NCBI GenBank assembly: GCA_015680685.1
Contig: MNCI01017655.1
Span: 1,121,792-1,185,791, forward strand
Length of the DNA: 64,000 nucleotides
Reading direction: 5' to 3'
Source of the DNA: Gnetum montanum
Taxonomy: Eukaryota; Streptophyta; Gnetopsida; Gnetales; Gnetaceae
Shown here piece by piece: positions 1-11,635 of this stretch. Position 1 is the first letter of the stretch. Every line of letters begins with the position of its first letter. The translations under genes and the position numbers were made by a program. The notes beneath the pieces were generated by a model, which saw only the letters and a list, made by a program, of their open reading frames with translations, searched no databases and was not told where the DNA came from.

Positions 1-2077
1 TTTGTTGGATGTGCCCCACTGCTAGTAGATGCTTCAGAAGTTCTAAAGGCTTGATAGGTAGTGGGGTATACTTTGAGTGATTTTTAGGCTCAAAGTTCGA
101 TTTGGGTTGCCCAGATGTCTCAGGTGTAGGTACGAGAGGTTGTGGTGCATTTCCCTGCTTAGGTGTAGGGTTAGTTGCGGGTGTAGTTGGTTTTTCGTTG
201 TTCTTGTTACCATTGTTATTAGGTTTAGGCTTGGCCTTGGTCACCATAGCAACCACTGTGGTTGTTGGGGCCTTATCCTAATCCTTCTTTGTGAAGGTGT
301 TTTTATAGGCAACATAGGCCCAATCTTTGCTCGCCTTGGCCGCATCCTGTATACTCTTAGTCTAAGAGAAGGCCTAACTAAGAGTGCGAGGAGCAAGGTA
401 GTATAGCTTAGACGTGATGAAGTCATTCATTGAATCCTTAAAGATGACCAGCAAGTGGGCCTCCATGATGGACTAACAAATTTCATTAAGGGTTGTGCTC
501 CAATGCTAGATGAACTTCTGGACTGGTTCCAGAGGATCCTACTTCATGCTCATTAATTGATCTAGCATGATTTCTACCTTCAAGTTATACTTGAAGTGTG
601 TCACGAACTAGATCAAAAGCTCCTCCAGGGTTGATATGGAGGAGCATGGCAGGGCACGGTACCAATCCAAGGCCTTTCCAACCAGGGACATGGCAAAGAT
701 ACAGATAATCATGTGCGATCATTGTTGTAATAGAAGGGAATCAAACCTAAAGGTAACAAGATGTGCATTGGGATCTCCCTCTCCATTTTACTTTGTGAAA
801 TGGGGGAGGGACATCCCTAGGGGTAGTGTGAGTTCAGGGATGGTAGGGCTAATGGGGTCGTCCTAGTAAAAGTCCATGACTTGTACCGTGTCAGACCTGA
901 TAGCCTTAAGGCATTTTATTTTCTTAGTAAGGGTCTGGATGAGCTAGAATGCTTGGTATAGACCCTGGGACAATGTAGAAAATTTGGGACCTACCAGGGT
1001 AGCTCTCATCTATGAAGCGGCCAGGGCAGCAGCGTGATCCACCGGCGGTACCATTGGGGTGACCCTCGCGGATGGTGCTACCTACGCTGTCCACCATCTT
1101 GCAGGTGATGTTGTTGGGGTGGCAACCGTGGGTTGGGCTACGAGATAGATTGTTTGAGTAGCTAGTAGGATAGACCATAGCCCCATGCTAGGCTATACCA
1201 TTTGCAAGATTTGTTAGGTCTGTTGACAAATGTGATGAGACATCTGCAATGGTAGCGTAGCAGGGGGCAATGAATGGGATCCACCAAGTGTAAATGCAGG
1301 GATAGAAGTAGACACAGCACATGACTGTGAAGTAGGTTTTGTATGCACTTGTGGTAGGGTAGCCGTGATTGGCATGTGATGTGCTACAGGAATGGATTGA
1401 TGAATGGTTTGCAAAGGAATAGTGGCCAAAAATGAAACAGGGGAGTAGCGGCGATGATACGCCAAGTAGTTGACATGGCTACCCATTACAAACTTAATTG
1501 TGGGTTGCAAAAGCATAGGCGTGATCACGAAGGGAGTGGCAACAGACAACGGGTTGGTCCAAAATAACTCAATAGGAGGGATGGTAATGGGGTTAGTTTA
1601 ACCTCCCCTATTATCTTGGGAATCAAGTTCCTCCTGTCTATCCTAGAAGGTGTCTTCATGGTTAGACACCATGTCCTATTGCTCCCTAAGTCTAACCAGC
1701 TGGATCAGCTGGTCTAAAATCCATTGATTCATCTATGTCAAGGGGATGGAAGCACCAGGAGTGGGAACAAACTTCTTCCTATCACTATAAGCAAACATGA
1801 AACTACGTTTTTCTTTGAGTTCTTGCACATCCAAGTGTAGGTTTGCCTACACCTTTGCACAAAGGAAGTTATAGTGCTGATGTTACTGGGCCAAGCCCTC
1901 AGGTCCCCTATGTTGGATCCTGAGGGATCGATGTGTCTCCAGCATTGGGTTGAACAGTTGTTCGGCACCTGTGATGCCTTGAACTATGATGGGAACTTCA
2001 ACGTTGAAGGTGTTAGCAACAGTGCTCGAAGAAGTCATTGTTACGAAGCTAAATAGTTTTGCAAATGTGAAAAGCAA
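1..2077 (-). pseudogene. Decayed gag of group III element III-a
   Basis: Minus-strand gag relic. It begins near 2040-2077 with a start whose product reads MTSSSTVANTF. A Pro/Thr-rich stretch follows at about 1210-1550. The retrotransposon gag core lies at about 300-720: ALDWYRALPCSSISTLEELL, then QFVTHFKYNL. The gag of III-b at 51.9-53.6 kb has the same core (ALDWYRML... then FKYNLKPE). After the core comes a Lys/Pro-rich tail that reaches the window edge. Several TAA/TAG/TGA codons interrupt the frame, for example near 430, 1000 and 1840. In family terms this is the capsid precursor. No CCHC zinc knuckle is visible before the window ends. Confidence 0.72.
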
Positions 2078-2100
2078 GGAAATTGGAAAGTAATCAAAAA

Positions 2101-2424
2101 GGCTTTATGTCTTGTTGGATTCCAAAGGAATCATTGAAGCGACTGATCTATATCACATGATGCGTAAACAACCGCAAAAGGGTGTCACATTTATGCTAGT
2201 GCATGATAGGGTATAGAACGCATGCAAGACAATCATAGAACAAGTGAGTGAAATGGCTAATGAAGGCTTTATGTCCTGTAGGGTTTCAAAAGAATCATCG
2301 AAGTGACCGATCTGCACCACACGATGCATAAATTACCACAAATGGGCATCAAGTTCACACTAATGTGTATCAGGATGTAAAACACTTACAATACTACCAT
2401 AAAACATGGATAGGGCACCAAAGG
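2101..2424. repeat. About 164-bp tandem duplication in the III-a leader
   Basis: Two imperfect direct copies start at 2101 and 2265. Both open with ggctttatgtc and continue through a shared aatcat(t/c)gaag(c/t)gac(t/c)gatct block, then diverge towards the end. The repeat fills most of the space between gag and the primer-binding site. I see no coding capacity. Confidence 0.7.
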
Positions 2425-2447
2425 CCTTCCTTCTAGCGTCGAAAAAC
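2425..2447 (-). promoter_or_regulatory. Primer-binding site, tRNA-Asn type (III-a)
   Basis: On the minus strand the LTR end (gctaca) is followed by gtttttcgacgctagaagga, a decayed form of the ggcgctagaaggaggg found in the same place in G1, G2 and III-b. From memory, this is complementary to the 3' end of plant tRNA-Asn(GUU). Confidence 0.6.
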
Positions 2448-3057
2448 TGTAGCGATCGAAAAAATCGGTGGCTGGAAAACACCGAGAGGTTGTCGATCAT
2501 GACAGTCTTAACCTAGGATCCACGTGAGGGCTGTGCTGGATAAAACGGAAACGAGGTGCCCTAAATGGTCTGGTTGATCAGATAAGGACTTAGTTGGTGT
2601 TAATATAACCTTTTGCAAATGGATAATTTGAAAATGGGATTTATAGCCTAAACTAATCTTTAAATGTAAAAGGGGTAGAAAATGATATAAAATGCAATGA
2701 TAAGCAAGAAAACAAAGTAAAATGTAGTTAGAAAAATGCACTACTTCAAGAATGTGAATTCACTCTGTCAAGGTGGATACAATTGGTTGCACAACCCTAA
2801 GGGGCATAGGGATCCTAAGAGTAACCAAGATGTTTAGAGTAAGATAGTTGTATGCTTGAATGCAGACTTGGGAGTCAACAATGCAAAATGCTATGGGGCT
2901 GGTAGGAAAGAGCATAACAGAATGCTAAACGAGAGTGCCAACTATTTACAGTGTCAAACAAGATGTTTACAATGCTCAGGAATACAATGGTAACTTTTTT
3001 CTTGTCAGCCAGCCAATTCACCAATGAGCTAACCTCCTTGAGCATTGCTCATTGGGG

Positions 3058-3065
3058 TATTTATA
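3058..3065 (-). promoter_or_regulatory. TATA box of III-a LTR
   Basis: TATAAATA on the minus strand within ccctataaatacccc. The same block lies at 54865-54872 in the III-b LTR, so it is conserved and is the likely core promoter. Confidence 0.55.
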
Positions 3066-3289
3066 GGGCCAAGGGCATGCAAAAGATGTGGTTTGGATGC
3101 CACATGTTCTAGGCCCATGTTGATGTGTCTTTACTATATGGGCGTGCATGACCGTTGGATGTGCATAATCATTGGACGAGCCCACCATGCTATAATTACG
3201 AGCTTACCATGCTATAATTATGTTGTCAGAACTTAGAGACATGTGCCAATAGTCCAAGTAGGTGAAGTATATTTATGTAGTGTAACTGT

Positions 3290-3650
3290 CTGCTATGCTT
3301 TGAAGCATAGCATGTTGTCATAGTGTAGCATCTTGCTACGCTATGCTACGCTATGCAGCGTAGCCACCAAGTCTAGGAGAAAACTTGCATTGTGTCCTGC
3401 TGCATGTATCAAAAACCTTTGAAGTGCTCCAACTGTTTTTTTGCATACTTGCTACACTATGCTACGCTACGTAGCATAGCATAGCGTAGCTATTGGCCTT
3501 AGTCACAAAAATGTCACCAATATGCAAACTTTTCTTTTTTCATTGCGAGACTTGTGACTTGCTGATCCTGCCCTTTGAGATAACTTTTGTTGCTCCAGTA
3601 GAGTTGTTACGCTGTGCTACACTATGCAGCATAGTGTAGCATAGCAACCA
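3290..3650. repeat. Cluster of short palindromes (gctatgctacgctacgtagc type)
   Basis: Three dense clusters, at about 3294-3365, 3450-3492 and 3608-3645, are built from ctatg, ctacg, ctaca and their reverse complements catag, cgtag, tgtag. Each can fold into long hairpins. They are separated by about 120-150 bp, matching the spacing style of the units in the III-b LTR at 55230-55790. Confidence 0.8.
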
Positions 3651-3698
3651 ACATGGCCTGCTTTTTGCTGAGTTTGCTATTTTCTAGTGAAGGAGCCA

Positions 3699-4640
3699 TT
3701 GCGTTAACTAAGACATAGACTAATTATAAAACCAACAATGAGGTGGAATATGGAAAGAAATATGGAAGGAGAGGAGGAAATGGAATGGAATCCCAAGAGA
3801 AATGTTGTGTAAAGTCCCTTGTGTATTATGTGGTTAAGGTGATTGAATAAAAGTCATCCCAAATCCAGAATCACTAACCACATCCAATGACCTCACATCA
3901 GTACATTTGACCAACCCATCCTTATGAAGCAACAAGAATGCATCCATCAAGTCACCACCATTCCAAGGAGAGAAAGACAAGGAAGTAAAAAGCGAGAAAG
4001 GGCCTTAGTTAGAGGGCAACTTCAGGCATGGGTAACATGTCTTTCCAGTGCCATAACTAGTGTTTTCAGCCCATGTTTCTTTATTATGTCTAAGGGGTAT
4101 GCTTTGAATTCCACTAGTTTTTTTTTTTTTTTTTTGCATGAGAACCACACCATGCAAAGACTTATTTAGATTCATTCAACTTCCTGATAGTTAGTCAATA
4201 GCGAAATGGTAAAAAACCCATGAAAGGCATCCAAGTACCCAAGAGAATAGCTAGCACAAGTGCATCAAATTCCATTGAATTCACATCCTTTTCAACCATT
4301 GAGTCCTTCCTTGATTTGAAGAATACCATGTCACCAATTCATTAATAAGTTTATTTAGAAAAATGAACAATACATTTACACAACAAGGGAGATCATAAAG
4401 TTGAATGGAGTAATGGATGTTGTGGACTCATTGCCTATTTTATCAAAATAACCATATATTAGTATCAACATTGAAAATCAAAGGTAAAAACCAAACATTA
4501 GCAATCAACATTATTTTAGTCCAACCCACCATCGTGAGCACTTATTATATGANNNNNNNNNNNNNNNNNNNNNNNNNNNNNNNNNNNNNNNNNNNNNNNN
4601 NNNNNNNNNNNNNNNNNNNNNNNNNNNNNNAATATAAGGT
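3699..4640 (-). other. 3' internal untranslated part of copy A
   Basis: Noncoding sequence matching 30630-31460 of copy F. It includes a poly-T run (about 4119-4135) and the ccacaccatgcaaagactta block also present near 31060. It contains the N gap at 4553-4630. I see no gene here. Confidence 0.6.
4553..4630. other. Assembly gap (78 N)
   Basis: Both flanks align to copy F, at gagcacttattatgtga (about 31450) and atataaggtccttcccat (about 31815). Copy F has roughly 345 bp between those points, so the true missing length is probably larger than 78. Confidence 0.8.
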
Positions 4641-5640
4641 CCTTCCCACAACATTTGAAATTTACTACATTGTGTCACATATGTGGGGTTCCAATAAAGG
4701 ACATTATCTCCTAGTTGATATTTAACTTTCCTAATTTTTAGGTCATGAAGTTGTTTATTAAAGGCCTTGTGCAATTCATTAGATGACAAGGTGGCTAATC
4801 AATTCTCATCTAGTAGGTTAATGTTCATTAACTGTTCTTTTTGTAATAGATTGAGGTCATATGCCATGGATAGTATACAAAGCTCTACTTGAATAGGAAG
4901 CATTAGAAGTTTATCGTACACTAACTCGTAGGGAGAGTACCCTATAGGGAGTTTCCATGTGCAGCGGTATGCCTAAATAGCATCATTCAGTTTGGTGCTC
5001 CAATCTCACCTATACTTGCTAATTGTTCTTGTCAATATTTTTGTAATATCCTTATTAGTTACTTTGGCTTGACCATTCACTTGAGGGTGGTATGGTGTAG
5101 TCAATTTCTATTCAACTCCTAAGCATTTCATCAACTTTTGAAAATTTTCACTTGTAAAATGTGTACCATTATCCAAAATAAGTGCATGAGGCACACCAAA
5201 CCTATTAAATATTTGTTGTTGAACAAATCGTTCAGCGGTAGACGATGTACACTCCATAACATCAACTTCTTCTGCCCATTTTGTAAAGTAGTCAATGACA
5301 ATGACAATGTAATATTTTCTATTGGACATTGGTGTAATAAGCCCATAAAATCAATTCCTCATATATCAAAGGGTTCTAAAGGTTAAATCCATTATTGTGG
5401 ACCCTCCATCCTAGCAATCATTTTCCCATCATGTTGGTAGTACTCACAAGATTGGATGAAATGATGAGTGTACCAAAACAATGTAGGCCAATAATATCCT
5501 ATAAGCAAGATTTTAATTTCTATTCATCTTCTAGCATAATGACCCCCACAAGGACCCTCATGAGCATCTTCAAGAACTCATAATTGATCTACGTTGGGAA
5601 CACACCATCGGACCAAGCCATTAGGACATACCTTATCAAG
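4640..5640 (-). pseudogene. Integrase of copy A
   Basis: Minus-strand relic with the integrase parts in order. A HHCC-type finger at about 5640-5400 reads HEGPCGGHYA, then GYYWPTLF, with the last Cys pair eroded. The catalytic core begins PLEPFDI.GIDFMG and VIDYFTKWAE (first Asp), then LILDNGTHFTSE (second Asp). At the position of the catalytic Glu the sequence reads NGQAKVTN, a Lys. A C-terminal part ends DNVLYWNP and WEGPYI at the N gap. No chromodomain is visible. The role in the family is inserting the cDNA into host DNA; this copy cannot do so because of the Lys and the stops. Confidence 0.82.
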
Positions 5641-5789
5641 GTGTCCATCGATTTCCATGAAATATTTGGCTTACTGAAGAAACTACTATTTCTTTTTAGT
5701 GTATAACTATTGTAGTGTTTATTATGTGAGGAGATAGGTAGGAATGCTGCTATACCAATTTATTTCCATGGTTAATTGATTATTTACTA

Positions 5790-7313
5790 CACTTGCAAAG
5801 AGGAATTCATCAGGAAAGTGATCAGAAAGCAGATATTCATCCTATTTATTGTCCCATCTTAACCAAGATAAATGATCAGCAACAACATTCTTAGTTCCTT
5901 TATGATCTATCATCTTAAGATCAAACTCTTGTAAGATTACAAGTCATCGTATGATGCAAGGGCTCACTATTGGTATATTCAGCAAGAACCAAATTAGACT
6001 ATGGTATGTGTGTACAAATACCTTATAGCCCAATACATAGTGCCTAAACTTATCTAGTGCAAATGCCACAACCATTAATTCCTTTTCCATTGTGGTGTAG
6101 TTGAGTTATGCACCAACAATACTTTGACTTGCATAGTGAATGTAATAGGGTCATTTCTGGTCATCTAACTATGTAAGTACAACTCCTAAAGCAAAGTTGG
6201 ATGCATCAGTCATTATATGGAATAGTCTAGACCAATCAAGAGCTTGTAGAATAGGTGTTTCTACAAACTTCTATTTTAAAGTTTGAAAAGCTAACTCACA
6301 TTCTCTAGTCCATTTGAAAGGTATGTCCTTTTTCGTTAGTTCAACCAATGGTTTTACAACCCTTGAAAAGTTCTCTATGAATCTTCTATAATAGCCAGTG
6401 TGTCCAAGGAATGATTGAATGTCTTTTACAGTTTCAGGTTAACACATGATTCCTTGGATGACTTTAATCTTTTCAGGGTCTACCTCTATCCTTGTTTGTG
6501 AAATCATATGCCCTAATACTATGCCTTCTTGGATCATTAAATGCCTTTTTTTCCTGTTGAGCCTTAAATTGGTTTCAACACATCATTTTAGAACTTTCTC
6601 TAATCAGTCCAATGCTTGATCGAAGTCCACTACGTAGGTGGAGAAATTGTCCATGAAGACCTCTACACCATTCCCTATTTGCTACTAAAAGATACTTAGA
6701 ACCAAATGTTGAAACATTGTAGGAGCATTGCACAAGCCAAACGACATCTATTTGTATGCAAATGTCCCCCAAGGATGTGTGAATGTGATCTTGGCTTGGC
6801 CTTCTAGGGCTATTTGGATTTGGTTGTATTCACTGTATCCATCAAGAAAACTATAGTAGTGATGCCCTGCAATGGTGTCTAAGACCTGGTTAATGAATGA
6901 TAATGGAAAGTGGTCTTTAAATGTTGCCATGTTTAGTAGCCTAAATTCTGTACATACCCTCCATTTACCTCCCTTTTTGGGCACAATAACTAATGGAATA
7001 ACCCATTCACTATAAAAAATGGGGTAGATGAACCTAACTTTTAGAAGCTGTTCAATTTTCTCCTTAACCACTTAACTTTTGGATCAAATTGCCTCTGCGG
7101 TTGTCATTAAGGCTTCATGGAGGGGTTAGTGTAAATCTTATGTTGGCATATCCTAGGGTCTATTTTGGTTAATTCAGAATATGAACAAATGAAGGCTTTT
7201 GACCATTTGTTCACCATTTTTAACAATCTCTCTTTTTGTTGAGGAGTGAGCCTAGCATTAATAATTATCGATTTTTCACTTTTGAGAAATGTATACTCCA
7301 TACCAGTGGGCAA
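5790..7313 (-). pseudogene. Reverse transcriptase and RNase H of copy A
   Basis: Minus-strand relic. The RT starts near 7313-7107 and its palm lies at about 7071-6620: WVIPLVIVPKKGGKWRVC, then KDHFPLSFINQVLD, FLDGYSEYNQI and MSFGLCNAP. The YxDD-type motif reads FMDNFS, so the second catalytic Asp is Asn. The connection reads GHMIS and FLGHTGYYRRFI. The RNase H at about 6250-5900 reads TDASNFALGVVL, then MEKELMVVAFALDKFRHYVL and VVADHLS. Several TAA/TAG codons break it. Order and motifs are typical of the Athila/Tat branch. Confidence 0.85.
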
Positions 7314-7619
7314 TGGTTTTAACTCAAAGGGCTCTTGCTTAAAGTTGTCAAGGATTTCCAGCTTCCTCCAATTGATATTTTTAATATCAAGACTTGGAAT
7401 TTGGCAATGGACTTGCTCTAATGTATCTATGCTATTGATTTAAGCGCAAGTCAAAACCTTAGTTGGTTTCATGCATATAGTTGAGTTGCTCTCTTGGTCA
7501 GTTATCAACCACTAGGTGCCTTCTTGTCTTGTAGCTACTACATACATGCATCTTTAAATGTTAGTTACTTGTGCACACTAGTTGCATATAGGAAATGTTA
7601 AACATTGTACAAACTAGGA

Positions 7620-8165
7620 CTTCTACACACAACTATACCCTATGTCACTATATGCGACGCAGGGAAATTTCTTCTTCTCAATCTTTCCAAACATATTTTT
7701 CTTTGATATCTCTAGGAAAAGATCACATATTCCTAGGCATGCATCAACTGTGCTTAGCCATGCTCTTCCCATTATGGTAGGGAAGTTCCCATTATAGTTT
7801 TTTCCTTGAATCACTAGGAAGTTGGCTGGGTACAACCATCCACAAAAAGTGGTAACAATGTCCTCCACTAGTCCTAATGGGACAGTGATGGACTGGTTAG
7901 CCAGCTCCAAATAAATGTTACTCTTTTTTAGTGGAGGTAGGTTCTAGGCTTTGTACATTTCTTGAGAGATTAAGTTGACACCAAAACCTAAATCCAAAAG
8001 AGCCTTACAAGGTTCATTCCCAGTGATTTGTAAATATATAAGAGGACTCCCAAGATTGGAGAATTTCCTAGGAAGATGACTAGCCTTAATCCAATTGGTA
8101 ATGGCTTGTGTCAACATGACCGTGTGCATTGAATGTGGCCTTTGGTTTGAAGTGAGTTCCAAAGC
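7620..8165 (-). pseudogene. Aspartic protease of copy A
   Basis: Minus-strand relic. The active-site region reads ALLDLGFGVNLIS, where copy F and family members have D-S-G; here Ser is Leu. Downstream comes TIMGRAWLSTVDA, the usual second hydrophobic (I/L)-x-G-R-x-(W/F) element. In family terms it processes the Gag-Pol polyprotein. It lies between gag and RT without its own start. Confidence 0.75.
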
Positions 8166-10640
8166 TTCAAATGATGGTGAGGCCTTTGGAGAGTTAGCTG
8201 CTTGTGACTACAAGGACTTGCTTGGACTATCGATCCTAAAGAAATGTCTCTTCTTTATGTGGTTGTCTGAAACAATAGTAGGGTGATGATTAATAGCTTT
8301 TGTAGCATTATGTTATTGTAGCTAGGTAAGGAGCTCACCTTACATGGCTAGAGCAAGTGGTAATGGAGTTAAGGGTGGAAGAGATACAGCTGAATGAGAA
8401 GGATAGTATGTTTGTGGAACATCATACCTAGGAGAAGGAGTTCTATAATACTCATGGGTTTGGTAGTGAGGTTGGAGAGCAATGTGACTAGTAGAGTCAT
8501 GTGAATAGATTTGCTACTACATGTAGTATCCATATGGGTTAGGTTGATGATAAGGGTACTGTTGACATGGTGGTGGCATTCCCCATGATTGTGGGTGCTA
8601 CCATTGTTGGTACTGCTCATGTGGTTGTGGTGGAGTTCCATTTAGATAATACGTCAAGGGTTGGTGGAATTGTCTTGGGTTACCTTAGGGATAAGGTAAC
8701 CTTCAGGGTGTTTGCCTTCTATTTGATCGTGGGTTGAGTGCATACATCCCAGACTCTTGTAGATGTGAGATTATAGGACAACATCCCTTACGATGGTCAT
8801 ATTGGCATATCTCACATCCACCATCATTATCTGTATCTAAATCCACAACCTCTTCAATAATGGAAACTTTTCCCTTACCTTTGTTACGTGCATATGTAGC
8901 TTCTCTCTTTTTTCTCCTTCCTCGATCACTACCTTCCTCTCTAAACTCCTCTACTATTTTGAGAACTATTTAAAATATATTATCTAGAGAGTCCAACATT
9001 TGATCCACCTTTGCTGATACTTCCAATGTAAGTTTTTGAATGGGCAAGGTTTTTCTATTCACCATCTCTTCAAGTGGTGACTCTTCTTCATCCTCACAAA
9101 ATCTAACTCCCTTCTTTCGGAGGGAAGGATCTCTATTATATTCTTTCACATTCTCTATTTTCCTTAACTCACCTTTCTCTTTAGCAACTTTCTCTAACAA
9201 TCTTTGTACTTGATGAGCCCTAAGCTCATATAGCCTTCTTTGAGCATAAGTCCCAAGGGTTCTTCATGTTTCATGCCTAAGACCATCTACGAGGTGATGT
9301 AGTTGTTTCCTTTGCGAGTAACCATGGCCTAGGCAATGATGTAATAGTGCATAATATTAGCCCATGGTAGCATCCAAGGGTTTATGTCCTCCTTGTTTCC
9401 ATCCTTGGATTTTCTTTCATAGGTTGGACACTCGTGAGTACTTCTGATACTTATTATTGAACAATTCTAACATGGTACTCCATCGGTGAATGGATTTTGA
9501 TTCTAAGGACCAATACCAGCTTTCTGCTTCCTTGATCAATGTCCATGGAAACAACTTGAGTTTTTGCTACTCATTTTCTATGTTTTACAAGGCACATGCA
9601 TCATGAAATTATTGCAAATGATTTTGAGGATTAGCATTGTATCCTCCTACAAATTGTGGGATATTGTTCATGTCCAATCTTTTGATCCTACTATCTTTTT
9701 GGTGCCTTGTTGGGATTCTAACAACCTTAGTTATATCTAGCATACTTTAGGTAGTGAGTAGGGGTTCATCATGATCGTACTGTCTATGGTGTATATGATG
9801 CCTATGTTTTTCCCTACTCTCCCTCCTTTTATGATGAGTTTCTCTAGAATTCCCTTGTCCCCTTTCTCAGCTACTTTTTCTATGATTTCCATTTTTCATA
9901 CCATTATCCTCAAGGTCTTTTTCCTTACGACTACATCCAAATCCTAAAGGAGAGGGTGAAGGCGATGATGAAGGTGAAGAAGTAGGACCATCACCATGAT
10001 GGTGCTTACTTCCTTCTCTTTGGTGGTCATGGCCTTGATCATGGTTATGATAAAAATGTCCATCTTTTTCATGTGTTCATGTTTCTTTTTCAGACCCTTT
10101 GTGTCCATTAGTACTAGAATCCAGGTTATGGATAGTTCAGTGAAGATTCTAATACACAACCCCTTAACTGAAGTCAACAGGAGGAACATCATTGTGTGGG
10201 AGACCTCCTAAGGTAGGTTCACCACCGTCATTTTCATTTTCACCTATGACATATGGGAAATTCTAAGACAACTTCACATTCATGGATTCATAACATCTCC
10301 CCTATTGTATATCCCTTTGATGTTATGTCTCCGTGGATTGATACTCTCTCAAGTCGTGATCATGCACAATGTACTCTACTTGTAAGTGCTGCACACAAAT
10401 TTATCTAAGAGCACAAAGAAGCACATCCGGGACTGAGTGATTAGGAGGTAACACTATGTTATATTCTAAATCATGCCAACATAGTTGTTCATCTTGGTGG
10501 AGGATAAAGGTAAAGTTTGGTATATACTCATCAAGATGAATGTATACCACATGCAACTGTTAAGGGACTGGTGGATTATCATGTGTACTATGCCTCCGAT
10601 TGTTCCTTGTATCAGACCTAGGTAATGAAACACTCATAAG
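8166..10640 (-). pseudogene. gag of copy A
   Basis: Minus-strand relic, starting near 10640 (MSVSLPRSD). An Asp/Ser/His-rich N-terminal part (10200-9800) is followed by the gag core at about 9700-9400 (EAESWYWSL, then LFNNKY). A charged helical stretch at about 9200-8970 reads LLEKVAKEKGELRKIE. A Cys/His cluster lies at about 8830-8760 (CEICQYDHRKGCCP, a variant zinc knuckle with shortened spacing). The tail is Pro/Gln/Tyr-rich. It is the nucleocapsid/capsid precursor and matches 35460-37836. Stops are scattered throughout. Confidence 0.78.
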
Positions 10641-10764
10641 AAGGAGACATAATTGTCTATTTAGTGTGCAATAATTTTTGTTTCACTAATTGTAAGATGA
10701 CCAACCCTAAGGGTTCGTTCCAATGATGTGAAGATTTCCTAAGTTTTAGCTAGTGCACAAACAA

Positions 10765-10788
10765 CAAAGTTCCCAACAATGGTACCAA
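10765..10788 (-). promoter_or_regulatory. Primer-binding site, tRNA-Asp type (copy A)
   Basis: Directly after the LTR end on the minus strand: ttggtaccattgttgggaa. This is ttggcgccgttgccgggga with C-to-T / G-to-A changes, the site complementary to plant tRNA-Asp typical of Athila elements (from memory). Copy H has the less altered ctattgctagggatgg in the same place. Confidence 0.7.
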
Positions 10789-11635
10789 TGATGAGCAGTG
10801 AGGTATCCCTATGCCCAACCATACGAATACAAGCATACACTCATAATTTGGTTGAATTCCAAGGACTAGGTGCTTGTGCACCTTTACAAAACCTAGGCAA
10901 GTTAGTCAATCATTGTCTTCCCAAGCTTACTTGTATAGCATGATTATATGGTTAAGTAAACTTGAGGTATATGATTTTTATATATTTTATAATGTTTTAT
11001 GTCCTAGTGCTACAAAGGGAGAAGTGAAATAATTAAGTAACAAATTTAATTTAACTCATTGACTATTCTCTAACTAGTCCTAACATCATCATCTATTCCC
11101 ACTTTCCGTACACATCTTGAACCAATGCAACACTACTGGGATACCAAACGCTAATCATTACTAGGTTACCAAGTGTTCCACGCATGGTCAAAGTGGTTGT
11201 ACTAAGTGTGCTTACTTGGGAGAGTTAACAAGATGAGAGAGAGAACATTAATTAACTAAAGAAAGTATTAATAATTGTAAATAACATTAAATAAGCTATT
11301 TTGAATGCTACAAGGTTTATCACAAAGTTCATCTTTATTTTTGATCATAAGGTGTGCTTAGGTACATAATGCTCGAATAAGGATCTGTTCGCTTTATGAC
11401 TCATACTGTGGGCACTTACAAATAATTCTAACTTTGAGAAGGGAAAAAGGAAATAGTTTTGGTAAGGGACTAAGACTAATTAACTAACTATTACCAAACC
11501 AAGTGCACCCACCTCTTATTTATAGGCAATAAGATAGGACCTGATATTGGATATCCAATATCACTTGGAAGGCTCTGATATCACGTACCCGATATCATGG
11601 ATGTGATATCATGGCCCCAATATCATGGCTCATCA
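10789..11635 (-). repeat. 5' LTR of copy A (LTR A)
   Basis: 847 bp, bounded by tgatgag and ctcatca. It is similar throughout to LTR B (28896-29698) and LTR D (40194-41016). TATA box at 11517-11524 on the minus strand. The gatatca-rich end (11560-11630) is shared by all copies. Confidence 0.85.
11517..11524 (-). promoter_or_regulatory. TATA box of LTR A
   Basis: TATAAATA on the minus strand in gcctataaataagagg. The same sequence is in LTR B at 29580-29587. Confidence 0.55.

Larger units (their letters stand above)
1..3698 (-). mobile_element. Group III gypsy element III-a (5' part; rest lies left of window)
   Basis: Minus-strand LTR retrotransposon. Reading from high to low coordinates it has an LTR (3698-2448), a primer-binding-like site, a leader and a gag that runs off the window start. 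Its gag and LTR match element III-b near 45-55.8 kb. It appears to be inserted in the 3' untranslated part of copy A: sequence matching copy F (from about 30620 upward) begins abruptly just above 3698. Many in-frame stops show it is dead. The Tat-lineage assignment is inferred from III-b and from the primer site. Confidence 0.7.
2448..3698 (-). repeat. LTR of III-a
   Basis: About 1.25 kb. The low end is fixed by the primer site and begins tgtagcg. The high end is placed at gagcca/3698, where homology to the interior of Athila-like copy F starts; this edge is less certain. It carries a TATA box (3058-3065, minus) and palindromic clusters (3290-3650). It matches the LTR of III-b near 54174-55800 over the primer-proximal part. 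Confidence 0.6.
3699..11635 (-). mobile_element. Athila-like gypsy element, copy A (3' end cut by III-a)
   Basis: Minus-strand element. It has a 5' LTR (11635-10789), a tRNA-Asp-type primer site, then gag, protease, RT/RNase H and integrase in that order, and a 3' internal untranslated part down to 3699. It is collinear with copy F (28896-41016). The 3' LTR is not in the window; III-a interrupts first. The RT has the KDHFPL...YNQI layout of the Athila/Tat branch, and no chromodomain is seen. Stops and frameshifts are frequent in every domain. Confidence 0.85.

Noticed and set aside
3045-4169. Plus-strand short ORFs
   Set aside because: They lie in an LTR and in noncoding element ends. The poly-T run and palindromes explain the composition.
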